Shown piece after piece: positions 18,504-26,413 of a stretch of DNA of 52,078 nt. Within the stretch, counting starts at the first letter, position 1. Every line of letters starts with the position of its first letter. The DNA is taken from positions 1 through 52,078 of the forward strand of contig CAINOE010000199.1 of the NCBI GenBank assembly GCA_903851415.1, given 5' to 3'. The notes beneath the pieces are model-generated. The model did not search any database and was not told where the DNA came from. It was given only the letters and a program-made list of their open reading frames with translations. Both the position numbers and the translations under genes were made by a program. This DNA is from an uncultured Rhodopila sp. (GTDB lineage: Bacteria > Pseudomonadota > Alphaproteobacteria > Acetobacterales > Acetobacteraceae).

Positions 18504-18601
18504 GCGGACCGGTGCGCCTTTCGTGTCGAGCGGTGAAGCCGGCGGCCGGTTTTGGCGAGGGGGGATTCAGGCCAGATCCGGTCGCACCCGGTGGTGGACG
18601 A

Positions 18602-18645
18602 TGGTCCGTCATGGGGTGAGATGGGATAGCATGGGAATTCATGGT
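18602..18645. promoter_or_regulatory. Putative MraZ operator: five 10-nt-spaced TGG(G/T) repeats
   Basis: On the plus strand TGGT, TGGG, TGGG, TGGG and TGGT start at 18602, 18612, 18622, 18632 and 18642. E. coli MraZ is known to bind direct TGGG repeats with this helical-turn spacing upstream of mraZ. Here the repeats overlap the predicted mraZ promoter, which suits autorepression. Binding is inferred. Confidence 0.7.
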
Positions 18646-18652
18646 TCGTCAA
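18624..18652 (-). promoter_or_regulatory. Predicted sigma-70 type promoter of the mraZ/dcw operon
   Basis: On the minus strand TTGACG (18652-18647) is followed after 17 nt by CTATCC (18629-18624). Transcription would start near 18617, giving a leader of roughly 110 nt before the mraZ ATG at 18503. The elements interleave with the TGG(G/T) repeats. Confidence 0.5.
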
Positions 18653-18752
18653 AAGGATTCCCCACTGTACTGGCCGTTCGGACGGGTAAAATTCGCTGTG
18701 AGTCAAACACTTACCGAGGGCGTCCCGATTCACTCCAAGGCAATTCTTTCTC

Positions 18753-18768
18753 ACGCGAATATTCGCGT
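18753..18768. promoter_or_regulatory. 16-bp perfect palindrome upstream of mraZ
   Basis: ACGCGAATATTCGCGT is a perfect inverted repeat about 250 bp upstream of mraZ and just before the DnaA-box cluster. It could be an operator for a dimeric regulator; no regulator is identified. Confidence 0.45.
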
Positions 18769-18776
18769 TTCGTTCC

Positions 18777-18836
18777 TGTGGACAACCCTGTGGACGGGGG
18801 GCTGAAACGACTGTCACGCCGGGGTGCTGTGGACAA
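18777..18836. promoter_or_regulatory. Cluster of DnaA-box-like nonamers
   Basis: TGTGGACAA (reverse complement TTGTCCACA) occurs at 18777-18785 and 18828-18836, with a one-half variant TGTGGACGG at 18789-18797. A further degraded GGGGATAA lies near 18846. TTGTCCACA fits the TTNTNCACA DnaA consensus. The cluster sits upstream of the dcw promoter. Confidence 0.5.
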
Positions 18837-18892
18837 GCAGGCCCGGGGATAAGTGGCTGCCGGCGGAATTGACCGGCGGTTCCCGGGAGCCG

Positions 18893-19063
18893 TCATGGCC
18901 CGGCTCGTTCGGACCAGCCGCGGCCGGATCGTGCCGCGCGAGATGGCCCGGACAAGCCGGGCCATGACGTTTGCGAGCCGGGCCATGACGTCTTTGCGAG
19001 CCGGGCCATGACGTCTTTGCGAGCCGGGCCATGACGTCTTTGCGGGCCGGGCCATGACGTATT
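18893..19063. repeat. Palindromic GGCCCGG-type repeat followed by 23-bp tandem repeats
   Basis: An element of the form ATGGCCCGG...CCGGGCCAT spans about 18893-18969. Its 3' end then runs into tandem units of GCCATGACGTCTTTGCGAGC type: one 21-bp unit at 18961-18981, three 23-bp units at 18982-19004, 19005-19027 and 19028-19050, and a partial fifth. Related single elements occur at 38095, 43078 and 45351. Confidence 0.85.
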
Positions 19064-19070
19064 GATGCGT

Positions 19071-19498
19071 GCCAGACAGTCTGTAAGCCGGGTTCTGTCC
19101 GCCTCTTGCGAGTCGGGGCGGCCATTCCTCTGGGACGCAACTTGCGATGCGCCTCACGCGACCAACCCGGGCGGCGGGACGGGAATGTCCCTGCGATCAT
19201 CACGGAACGGTAATCCCGGATATCGCGGCCGCCCCTATTCGGTCTTGCTCCCGGTGGGGTTTACCCTGCCGCCCCTGTTGCCAGGGGCGCGGTGCGCTCT
19301 TGCCGCACCGTTTCGCCCTTGCCCGCGGGACCAACCCGGCTTGCGCCGGGGATGATCTTGCGCGGGCGGTTTGTTTTCTGTGGCACTGTCCCTGGGGTCG
19401 CCCCCGCCGGCCGTTAGCCGGCACCGTATTCCCGTGGAGCCCGGACTTTCCTCCGCCGGCGGATTGATCCGTCAGCGGCGGCCGCCCGACTGTCTGGC
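19071..19498 (-). ncRNA. rnpB: RNase P RNA (type A)
   Basis: The catalytic RNA of RNase P matures tRNA 5' ends. On the minus strand, GCCAGACAGTC at 19498 pairs with GACTGTCTGGC ending at 19071, forming helix P1. Downstream of the 5' arm is the universal GAGGAAAGTCCGGGCTCC, and near the 3' end are GCAAGAGGCGGACAGAACC and the terminal GGCTTACAGACTGTC. The size, about 428 nt, and the region GGCGACCCCAGGGACAGTG fit alphaproteobacterial type A RNAs. Boundaries are inferred from P1. Confidence 0.96.
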
Positions 19499-19505
19499 GG
19501 CCGGG

Positions 19506-19534
19506 GATGTGCGCTTGTGACGGTCGCGGGTCAA
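19506..19534 (-). promoter_or_regulatory. Predicted rnpB promoter
   Basis: On the minus strand TTGACC (19534-19529) is followed after 17 nt by CACATC (19511-19506). The expected start, 7-8 nt downstream, coincides with the 5' end of P1 at about 19498, which supports both calls. Confidence 0.6.
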
Positions 19535-19634
19535 GGCTTGTGATGCCGTCGGGCGGCCGGGCGCGAGGCTCTGGCGACGGCCCCTACGGTTTGGGCAACA
19601 TTGCTCCGTAAAGCGGGAGTTTTTGGGCGCGGCT

Positions 19635-20720
19635 CTACGTCCCACCCGCGCGGCCCGGCTTCGTCCGCGCGATGATGCCGCCGCCCAGCACCCGGTCGTC
19701 GCGGTAAAACACGCAGGCCTGGCCCGGAGCCGGCAAGGCGGGCTCATCCAGTTGAACCGCGGTCTCGCCGCTTGCGGTGCGGACGCTCGCAGGCCGCAAC
19801 CGGTCATGCGCCCTCAGCTTGACCATGCAGCGGACCGACCCGTCCGTCTCCGCCAGCCAGTTGACATCCCGCAACGGGATCTCGCGCGTCCCGCTGTCGC
19901 GCGAGCCAATGACCACGCGGCGCCTTGCCGGGTCGGTTGCGACGACATATTGACGCTGACCCGCCACCACCGCGGCATCGCCGAGCCGCTTGCCCTGCCC
20001 CACCGTGTAGCGCCCGATGCCGTCATGGCTGCCGACGACGCGGCCGTCAGCGGTGACGATCTCGCCCGGCTCCAGCGCGTCGGGGCGAAACCGCCCCACC
20101 ACGCCGGTGTAGTCGCCCGACGGCACGAAGCAGATGTCCTGGCTGTCCGGCTTCTCGGCAACGGCCAGCCCCAGCCGCTGCGCGACATCGCGCACCGCCC
20201 GCTTGTCCTGCATCCCGCCGAGCGGAAACAGGCTTAGCGCCAACTGCTCCCGGGTCGTCGCGAACAGGAACCAGCTCTGGTCCCGCAGCGCATCGGCGGC
20301 GCGGTGCAGTTCGGGTCCGCAGGGGCCGTCGATGCGGCGGACGTAATGGCCGGTGGCCAGGCGTTCCGCGCCGAGGCCGCGCGCCAGCTCGGACAGGTCG
20401 CCAAATTTGACCGTCTGGTTGCAGCGGATGCAGGGCACCGGAGTCTCGCCGCCGGCGTAGCTGTCGGCGAAGTCGGCGATCACGGCTTTCGCGAACCGCT
20501 CCTCCGCATCGATCACGTAATGCGCGATCCCCAGCGTATCGGCGACGCGGCGGGCGTCGTGTATGTCCTGGCCGGCGCAGCAGGCGCCCTTGCGGCCGGA
20601 CGCGGCGCCGTGGTCGTACAACTGCAGCGTGACGCCGATGACCTCGTGCCCGGCTTCATGCAGCAGCCCGGCGACCACGCTGCTGTCCACGCCGCCGGAC
20701 ATGGCGACCAGGACCCGCAT
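19635..20720 (-). CDS. mnmA: tRNA-specific 2-thiouridylase MnmA
   Basis: MnmA makes the 2-thio group of wobble uridine 34 in tRNA(Lys, Glu, Gln), taking sulfur that originates from IscS. The 361-residue product starts MRVLVAMSGGVDSSVVAGLL (PP-loop SGGVDSS), has the catalytic cysteine in TPVPCIRCNQTVKFGDL, and the second one in KPDSQDICFVPSGDY. The C-terminal beta-barrel region follows. The ATG at 20720 is 2 nt after the ferredoxin stop; the open frame above it is a shadow. Co-transcription with two cysteine desulfurases fits a sulfur relay. Confidence 0.96.
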   Translation of the reverse strand: MRVLVAMSGGVDSSVVAGLLHEAGHEVIGVTLQLYDHGAASGRKGACCAGQDIHDARRVADTLGIAHYVIDAEERFAKAVIADFADSYAGGETPVPCIRCNQTVKFGDLSELARGLGAERLATGHYVRRIDGPCGPELHRAADALRDQSWFLFATTREQLALSLFPLGGMQDKRAVRDVAQRLGLAVAEKPDSQDICFVPSGDYTGVVGRFRPDALEPGEIVTADGRVVGSHDGIGRYTVGQGKRLGDAAVVAGQRQYVVATDPARRRVVIGSRDSGTREIPLRDVNWLAETDGSVRCMVKLRAHDRLRPASVRTASGETAVQLDEPALPAPGQACVFYRDDRVLGGGIIARTKPGRAGGT

Positions 20721-20722
20721 GG

Positions 20723-21052
20723 TCACCCCTGAGCGTTCCGCGTTGCCGCCGGCAAAGTGACGACGAGGCCGTCCAGCTTCTCCGTCATGACGATCTGGCA
20801 GCCGAGCCGGGATGTCCGGGTCAGCCCGAACGCCAGGTCCAGCATGTCCTCCTCGTCCTCCGTCGGCTGCTCCAGCTTCTTGAACCAGGCTGCATCGACG
20901 ATGACGTGGCAGGTCGAGCAGGCCAGCGAGCCCTCGCACGCGCCCTCGACATCGACCCCATGCTTGTGGGCGATTTCCAGCACGGACAGCCCGAGCGGCG
21001 CGTCAACCTCGCGACGGGCACCGTCCCGTTCAATGAAAGTCATCTTTGGCAT
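20723..21052 (-). CDS. fdx: Adrenodoxin-type [2Fe-2S] ferredoxin
   Basis: A 109-residue ferredoxin with the cysteine pattern CEGSLACSTC and a distal cysteine in SRLGCQIVM, i.e. C-x5-C-x2-C plus one. It also has the FGLTRTSRLGCQ region and acidic partner-binding loop EDEEDMLDLAF of the Isc/adrenodoxin class. It probably passes electrons to iron-sulfur cluster assembly or to partner enzymes. It lies 5 nt downstream of iscS and 2 nt upstream of mnmA. Confidence 0.93.
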   Translation of the reverse strand: MPKMTFIERDGARREVDAPLGLSVLEIAHKHGVDVEGACEGSLACSTCHVIVDAAWFKKLEQPTEDEEDMLDLAFGLTRTSRLGCQIVMTEKLDGLVVTLPAATRNAQG

Positions 21053-21057
21053 GCGGA

Positions 21058-22239
21058 TCAGGCCCCGGCTGGGTCATCGGCATAGGCCGCCACGAGCGCC
21101 GCGGCGGCGTAGTCGATATCGGCGGCGGAGGTAAAGCGTCCAATCCCGATGCGCAAGGTGGAAGCGGCCTCGCGCTCGGAAAGCCCCATCGCGCGCAGCA
21201 CATAGGACGGCTCGATCTCGGCGGAGGAGCAGGCGGACCCGGTCGAGACGCACAGGTCGGGCGCGGCCTGCATCAGCGCGGCGGCGGTGCGTCCTGGAAA
21301 TGTCAGGTTCAGGTTGCCGGCGATGCGCGCAGGCATGCTGCCATTGACCCGGAGGCCGGGGATGGCGGCGGACAGGCGGTCGAGCAGACGGCTGCGCAGG
21401 GAAGCGATGCGCCCGGCGTCGGCGTGCATCTCGGCCGCGGCGATGTCGCAGGCCGCGCCCAGCCCGGCGATCAGCGGGGCGGGCAGCGTGCCGGAGCGCA
21501 GCCCCCTCTCCTGGCCGCCGCCTGAGAACAGCGGCGTCAGACGCACGCGCGGGCGGCGGCGGACGAACAGCGCGCCGACGCCCTTCGGGCCGTACAGCTT
21601 GTGCCCGCTGACGGATGCCAGATCCACCTTCCAGCCGGTGAGATCGACCGGGATCTTGCCGAACGCCTGGGCGATGTCCGTGTGGAACAGCGCGCCGGCG
21701 GTCTTCGCGATCGCGGCAAGTCCGCGAATATCCTGGATCACGCCGGTTTCGTTGTTGACCGCCATCACGCTGACCAGCAGCGCCGGTTCGGCCAGCGCCT
21801 CGCGCAGCACGTCCGGGTCGAGCAGCCCGTCGCTGCTCACCGGCAGGACGATAGGCTCGAAGCCCTCGGCCGCCAGGTCGGCCGCGGATTCAAGCACGCA
21901 CTTATGCTCCGTGGCGACGGTAACGATGCGCCGCCTCGGGTCGCCGCTGGCCACGGCGAACCGGGCGGCGCCCTTGATGGCGATGTTGTTCGCCTCGGTG
22001 GCGCCGGAGGTGAACACGATTTCGTTGCTGCCGGCGCCGAGCAGCGCGGCAACCCGGGCGCGGGCGCGCTCGACGGCGTCGTCGGCGCGGCGGCCGAGGA
22101 CGTGCTCGGCGCTGTGCGGATTGCCATACTCCTCGGTGAAGAAAGGCAGCATCGCCGCCACCACGCGCGGGTCGCAGCGCGTGGTCGCCTGGTTGTCCAG
22201 ATAGACGGGCCGGTTCGGGCGCGGCGGAGACTCGGTCAT
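21058..22239 (-). CDS. iscS: Cysteine desulfurase (IscS/NifS family)
   Basis: PLP-dependent desulfurase that takes sulfur from L-cysteine and hands it on as persulfide. The 393-residue product starts near VYLDNQATTRCDPRV, has the PLP lysine in SVSGHKLYGPKGVGALFVRR, the conserved NNETGVIQDI motif, the HTDIAQAFGKI region, and the catalytic cysteine loop STGSACSSAEIEPSYVL. It is the second of two desulfurase genes in tandem, 15 nt after the other. No IscU scaffold follows; ferredoxin and mnmA do, suggesting a role in tRNA thiolation as well as cluster assembly. Confidence 0.94.
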   Translation of the reverse strand: MTESPPRPNRPVYLDNQATTRCDPRVVAAMLPFFTEEYGNPHSAEHVLGRRADDAVERARARVAALLGAGSNEIVFTSGATEANNIAIKGAARFAVASGDPRRRIVTVATEHKCVLESAADLAAEGFEPIVLPVSSDGLLDPDVLREALAEPALLVSVMAVNNETGVIQDIRGLAAIAKTAGALFHTDIAQAFGKIPVDLTGWKVDLASVSGHKLYGPKGVGALFVRRRPRVRLTPLFSGGGQERGLRSGTLPAPLIAGLGAACDIAAAEMHADAGRIASLRSRLLDRLSAAIPGLRVNGSMPARIAGNLNLTFPGRTAAALMQAAPDLCVSTGSACSSAEIEPSYVLRAMGLSEREAASTLRIGIGRFTSAADIDYAAAALVAAYADDPAGA

Positions 22240-22254
22240 CGGCCAGACTTAAGA

Positions 22255-23358
22255 TCAGGCGGCGCGCGTCGCCAGTGGGGAGCGCAACCGGGCAGCCACG
22301 CGGGGGTAGGCGTCCGTGAAGGCGTCGATGTCCGCCTGCGTGACGTTCCACGGCAGGGAGACGCGGATGGCCTCGCCGGCCAGCGCGCCGAGACCCATCG
22401 CATGCAGGACATGGCTGGCCGCCACCTTGCCGGAACTGCACGCCGCCCCCGCGCTGACCGCGATCCTCTCCAGATCCAGGGCGATGACCTGCGCGTCCGC
22501 CCGCACACCCGGAAGGGCAAGGGAGGTGGTATTCGGCAGCCGGTACGCCGGATCGCCGCAAACGACCGCTCCCTGCCGCACGGCTGCGCATTCGGCTGCG
22601 TCGCGCAAGCCGGCGACCCGGGCGAGATCATCCTCCGCGCTCGCATCCGCGGCCGCCGCGAACCCGGCGATCAGCGCGACGGGCGGCGTTCCGCCCCGCC
22701 GCCCGCGTTCCTGACCGCCGCCGGCGATCAATGCGGCGCCGAACGGAGCATCCGGCGCCAGCAACAGAGCTCCGGCTCCCGCGGGTCCGCCCAGCTTGTG
22801 CGAGGAAACCGCCAGGCTGTGGGCCCCGAGCGCGCCAAGATCCACCGGCATGCGTCCCGCCGCCTGCACCGCGTCCACATGCAGGACCGCCCCGTGCCGC
22901 CGGCAGACCGAAGCGGCCTCATGCACCGGCTGGATGATGCCGGTTTCGTTGTTGGCCAACATCAGGCAGACCAACGACGGCAACCCGTCCCCGAGCAACG
23001 CGTTCAGAGCATCGATGTCAGCAACGCCACCCGCGCCGGCCGGCACGACGGTGGCTCCGGGGACTGCGGACCGCACCGCGTCATGCTCGATCGCACTTAT
23101 TATAAGACGCCGGTTGCCCCGCATGGCATGGATCGCGAGCGCGTCCGCCTCGGTGCCGCCGGAGGTAAAGACCATATCCTCCGGGCGGCCGCCGAACCGG
23201 CGGGCGATCGCTTCGCGGCAATCCTCCATCATGCGCCGGGCGGCGCGGCCGGCCCGATGCACCGAAGACGGATTGCCGACGATGTCCAGGGCGGCAAAAA
23301 CCGCCGCACGGGCAGCGGGACGCAGCGCCTGGGTCGCGTTGGCATCCAGGTAATGCAT
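22255..23358 (-). CDS. Cysteine desulfurase family protein, second paralogue
   Basis: A 367-residue NifS-like PLP enzyme with MHYLDANATQALRP, the TSGGTEADALAIH substrate loop, NNETGIIQPV, the PLP lysine in SSHKLGGPAGAGALLL, and a complete cysteine loop SAGAACSSGKVAASHVL. It is shorter and more divergent than the following iscS product. The ATG at 23358 is 4 nt after the iscR stop. The divergent sequence suggests a different sulfur acceptor; which one cannot be told from the sequence. Confidence 0.9.
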   Translation of the reverse strand: MHYLDANATQALRPAARAAVFAALDIVGNPSSVHRAGRAARRMMEDCREAIARRFGGRPEDMVFTSGGTEADALAIHAMRGNRRLIISAIEHDAVRSAVPGATVVPAGAGGVADIDALNALLGDGLPSLVCLMLANNETGIIQPVHEAASVCRRHGAVLHVDAVQAAGRMPVDLGALGAHSLAVSSHKLGGPAGAGALLLAPDAPFGAALIAGGGQERGRRGGTPPVALIAGFAAAADASAEDDLARVAGLRDAAECAAVRQGAVVCGDPAYRLPNTTSLALPGVRADAQVIALDLERIAVSAGAACSSGKVAASHVLHAMGLGALAGEAIRVSLPWNVTQADIDAFTDAYPRVAARLRSPLATRAA

Positions 23359-23362
23359 ATCA

Positions 23363-23854
23363 CTACACTCCGGCCGGGTCTGCCGGCACCGGCACCACAC
23401 CGGCGGCCCGCCCGCTGACGCGGCCCTTGACCACATCCGCCAGGGATATGCCGCCCAGAAACAGGTCGATCTGGCGGCCCAGCTCGACCCAAAGCTCATG
23501 CGTCTGGCACTGGCCGGTGCCTATACCCGGGGACGACGAGAGAAGGCAACCGCCCCGGCCGGCATCGCAGCGCGTCGCCTTTGTCGGCTCATCGACGGCG
23601 GCGGCGATGTCCGCGATGGTGATCTCGGCGGCCGGACGGGCGAGGCGGTAGCCGCCCCCCGGACCGCGGGCGGAGCCGACCAGCCCGGCGCGGCGCAGCT
23701 TGCCGAAAAGCTGCTCAAGATAGGATTGGCTGAGTTGCTGGCGCTCGGCGATGTCCGCCAGCGAAACCGCCGCCGCCACGGACTGAACGGCGCTGCGCGT
23801 CGCGAGATCGGCCATCGCCATCACCGCGTAGCGGCCCCGGGTGGAAAGCTGCAC
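23363..23854 (-). CDS. iscR: Rrf2-family regulator, IscR-like
   Basis: Predicted [2Fe-2S]-sensing repressor of the sulfur and cluster genes behind it. The 163-residue product starts QLSTRGRYAVMAMADLA (GTG start at 23854) and has the Rrf2 winged helix with SYLEQLFGKLRRAGLV and GPGGGYRLARP. The cluster cysteines are C96, C103 and C116, followed by THELW. The spacing C-x6-C-x12-C is wider than the C-x5-C-x5-C of E. coli IscR. It heads an operon with two desulfurases, a ferredoxin and mnmA and diverges from the hydrolase gene. Confidence 0.9.
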   Translation of the reverse strand: MQLSTRGRYAVMAMADLATRSAVQSVAAAVSLADIAERQQLSQSYLEQLFGKLRRAGLVGSARGPGGGYRLARPAAEITIADIAAAVDEPTKATRCDAGRGGCLLSSSPGIGTGQCQTHELWVELGRQIDLFLGGISLADVVKGRVSGRAAGVVPVPADPAGV

Positions 23855-24562
23855 AGCGATTCAGCCGTTGGCCGGCATAGGGGAAAGTCTTTGGCCAACA
23901 GAGCGCCGCCGGGGAAATAGCGCCGGGCGGATCGAGGCCATCTTCTGGGCAAACATGGAGTAGTGCCGGAGTTGAGCGCCGGACGCCACTCGGCCGAGGC
24001 GGCGCAGCGGCTCGCCTGAAGCGATAATCATGCCAAAATAGACGGGCTGTCGGACAGGAACCGATTCAAAAGCTTTGGAAGGGGCCAAAAACACAACCTC
24101 CAGTAGCAATGTTGATTTTATTTTGCATCACTTATCGGGACTCTTCTCTTTTATTCGGTACAACCGTCTATTACACGGAACATGAACGCCATGCGACATT
24201 TCCATGATGAAAGATCGCTTTGATTGCCCTATAACGAGGTTCTCCTAGGGGAAGATGCTCATCCGGGGTGCCCCGCGGAGGTGTTATTGTTGTTTTTAGA
24301 GAAGGAAAAACGCGCTTCTGGTCGCCTGCGAACACATAGGTCTGACGTAAAATATCCGACTGCGGAGGTCAAGATTTAATGGTTTGCACGCGTGCCACGG
24401 AACTGAAATCCAGGGATTGCGTTCCTATTTGAACGGGGTCGCGCGGGCCAAGGGGGGAATTGTCCTGACCCGCGCGATGTGTAGGCCCGGCACGATGCGC
24501 GAGGCTGCGGTGGCCTCGGTGTGTGCGCTGCCGGTGGGACAGGAAACAGGTTACTTATCGCC
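23855..24562. other. Divergent intergenic region, AT-richer, no gene supported
   Basis: About 700 bp between iscR and the hydrolase gene. The part from roughly 24100 to 24380 is clearly richer in A and T than its surroundings. A TTG-started frame at 24109-23861 (minus) and a 17-codon ATG frame at 24379-24432 (plus, after GGAGG) are open, but codon use does not support them strongly. ATAAC near 24234 can pair with GTTAT near 24286. I found no convincing IscR site. Confidence 0.5.
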
Positions 24563-25228
24563 ATGCCCGAGGTCATGTTTGCCGGTCCAGATGGACGGCT
24601 TGAAGGTCGCTATCATCATTCCAAGGAGTCAGGGGCGCCGGTCGCCCTGATCCTGCATCCGCATCCGCTGCATGGCGGAACGATGAACAATCGTATCACA
24701 TACTCGATGTATCAAGCCTACCAGAAGCTTGGATGCTCGGTGATGCGGTTCAATTTCCGCGGTGTCGGCCGCAGCCAGGGTCGCTACGACGGTGGCATCG
24801 GCGAGATTGGCGATGCCGCGGCGGCGCTGGATTGGATGCAGGCGGTTAACCCGGGCCATGGCGGCCTGTGGATCGCCGGTTATTCGTTCGGCGCGTTCAT
24901 CGGCATGCAGCTTCTGATGCGCCGGCCGGAGATTTCCGGCTGGGTCAGTGTCGCGCCTCCGGCCAATCACTACGATTTCGGCTTTCTCGCGCCGTGTCCA
25001 TGCGGTGGTTTGATGCTGCATGGGGATGTCGATGAACTGGTGCCCGAGCCGGCGGTGCGAAAGCTGGTGGACAAGTTGAATACCCAGAAGGGCGTGCATG
25101 TCGACTACCGGGTCATTCCCGGTGCGGATCATGTGTTCGCGAGTCACGCCGACGTCGTGGCGGACGCGGTGGATGATTTCTGCGGCAAGGCGATCGCCCG
25201 CAAGCAGATGGCTTTGGCCGCGGATTAG
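24563..25228 (+). CDS. Alpha/beta hydrolase (dienelactone-hydrolase-like small esterase)
   Basis: A 221-residue cytoplasmic alpha/beta hydrolase. Visible are the oxyanion region LILHPHPLHGGTMNN, RFNFRGVGRSQG, the nucleophile elbow GYSFGAF (Ser), an Asp in LHGDVDELVPE, and the catalytic His in GADHVFASH. The start is ATG at 24563 because homology-like sequence begins right there (MPEVMFAGPDGRLEGRY); the ribosome-binding site is weak. It diverges from iscR. Substrate unknown. Confidence 0.9.
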   Translation: MPEVMFAGPDGRLEGRYHHSKESGAPVALILHPHPLHGGTMNNRITYSMYQAYQKLGCSVMRFNFRGVGRSQGRYDGGIGEIGDAAAALDWMQAVNPGHGGLWIAGYSFGAFIGMQLLMRRPEISGWVSVAPPANHYDFGFLAPCPCGGLMLHGDVDELVPEPAVRKLVDKLNTQKGVHVDYRVIPGADHVFASHADVVADAVDDFCGKAIARKQMALAAD

Positions 25229-25249
25229 ACCGGGTCAACCCGGCACCCG

Positions 25250-25275
25250 GGCGGCAGCGTCATGCGGCTGCCGCC
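25250..25275. terminator. Hairpin between convergent genes
   Basis: GGCGGCAGC (25250-25258) and GCTGCCGCC (25267-25275) form a perfect 9-bp stem with an 8-nt loop between the convergent hydrolase and anmK genes. No T-run follows, so a role as a bidirectional terminator or transcript stabiliser is inferred. Confidence 0.45.
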
Positions 25276-25286
25276 CCGCAGCCTCA

Positions 25287-26354
25287 TTATAAAGTCTGAA
25301 TCCGGCCGCCGCACAGTGCGGCAGGCGCTCCTGTTGTCGTGGGGAACGTTATCGGCCGTCCCGTCGCCACCCGCGCCGCCAGGAAGCCGAAGCATTGCGC
25401 TTCCAGCGCGTCGCCATCCCAGCCCTCCGCTTCCACCGGCCCGACCGGAACGAGGAGCGTCCGGCGTAGCCCATTCAGCAGCACGGGGTTGTGCCGTCCG
25501 CCGCCGCAGACCAGCCAGCGTGCGGGCGGCTCCGGAAACACCGCGGCAGCGATGGAGCGGATGGTGAATGCCGCCAGGGTCGCGGCTCCGTCGGATGCCG
25601 AAAGCCGGTTCAGGCCGCTGGCCGCCAGCGTACGGCCAAAAGCCAGGCGATCGAGGGACTTGGGCCCGGGTGCGGCGAAATACGGGTCAGCCAGCAGCCG
25701 TGCCAGAACGGCCTGATCCGCGCGCCCCGACCGGGCGAGAGCGCCATCCTTGTCGAACGGCTGGCCGATATGCGCAGCACACCAGTCATCGAGCGGACCA
25801 TTGCCGGGTCCGGTGTCAAAGGCGAGAAGCCCGCCGCCGGGGCCGATGAAGGTCACGTTCGCGACGCCACCTATATTCAGTACGGCCAGAGGCTTGGGCA
25901 GGTTTGCCGCGAGGGCGGCATGAAAGACGGGAACCAGCGGCGCGCCCTGCCCTCCCGCGGCGACATCCGCTGAGCGGAAATCGTGGGCAACCGGCAATCC
26001 CGTCTCCCGGGCCAAGCGCGAGGCGTCTCCCACCTGCCAGGTCCGGCGCCGCCCGGGCTGATGCAGGATGGTCTGTCCATGGAACCCGATGATGTCGGCC
26101 GGCCGATCGAGCGCCTTCACCGCCCGGATGTGGTAATCGGTGAGCCGGTCCACCGCATTGTTCAGCCGAGGGTCGTCTTCGGCAAGAGTTGGCGCGAGAT
26201 CCAGGATCGCACGCAGATCGCGGCGCAGATCGGCGTCGTAGGGCAGTGTCAGGGACGGACCGAACGCGGCGATCTGCTCGCCGTCGGTGTCCAGCCAGGC
26301 GGCATCGACGCCGTCCAGGGAGGTCCCGCTCATGAGGCCAATAACGCGCGGCAT
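25287..26354 (-). CDS. anmK: Anhydro-N-acetylmuramic acid kinase
   Basis: AnmK hydrolyses and phosphorylates 1,6-anhydro-MurNAc to MurNAc-6-phosphate in cell-wall recycling. The 355-residue ASKHA-fold protein starts MPRVIGLMSGTSLDGVDAAW (family signature), and has IIGFHGQTILHQP, a QVGDASRLARETGLPVAHDFR segment with the conserved Asp, DTGPGNGPLDDW and the C-terminal glycine-rich LVCGGGRHN. It diverges from tyrS with 59 bp between, a common arrangement in Alphaproteobacteria. Confidence 0.95.
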   Translation of the reverse strand: MPRVIGLMSGTSLDGVDAAWLDTDGEQIAAFGPSLTLPYDADLRRDLRAILDLAPTLAEDDPRLNNAVDRLTDYHIRAVKALDRPADIIGFHGQTILHQPGRRRTWQVGDASRLARETGLPVAHDFRSADVAAGGQGAPLVPVFHAALAANLPKPLAVLNIGGVANVTFIGPGGGLLAFDTGPGNGPLDDWCAAHIGQPFDKDGALARSGRADQAVLARLLADPYFAAPGPKSLDRLAFGRTLAASGLNRLSASDGAATLAAFTIRSIAAAVFPEPPARWLVCGGGRHNPVLLNGLRRTLLVPVGPVEAEGWDGDALEAQCFGFLAARVATGRPITFPTTTGAPAALCGGRIQTL

Positions 26355-26413
26355 TTGTTCCCGTGCTGGTGTGTGTTAACCCGCGTGCCTTCTCACGATA
26401 CGGGTCCGCCGCC

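Noticed and set aside
18961..19063. Tandem 23-bp repeats as a CRISPR array
   Set aside because: Units are directly abutting without unique spacers, so this is a simple tandem repeat.
23861..24109. 82-codon minus-strand frame ahead of iscR
   Set aside because: Starts with TTG, has poor third-position GC for this genome, and resembles no family, despite a GGAGGTT within its first codons.
24234..24290. A known small RNA (6S, tmRNA or SRP RNA) in the iscR-hydrolase spacer
   Set aside because: Some pairing potential (ATAAC/GTTAT) exists but none of the conserved sequences of these RNAs is present.
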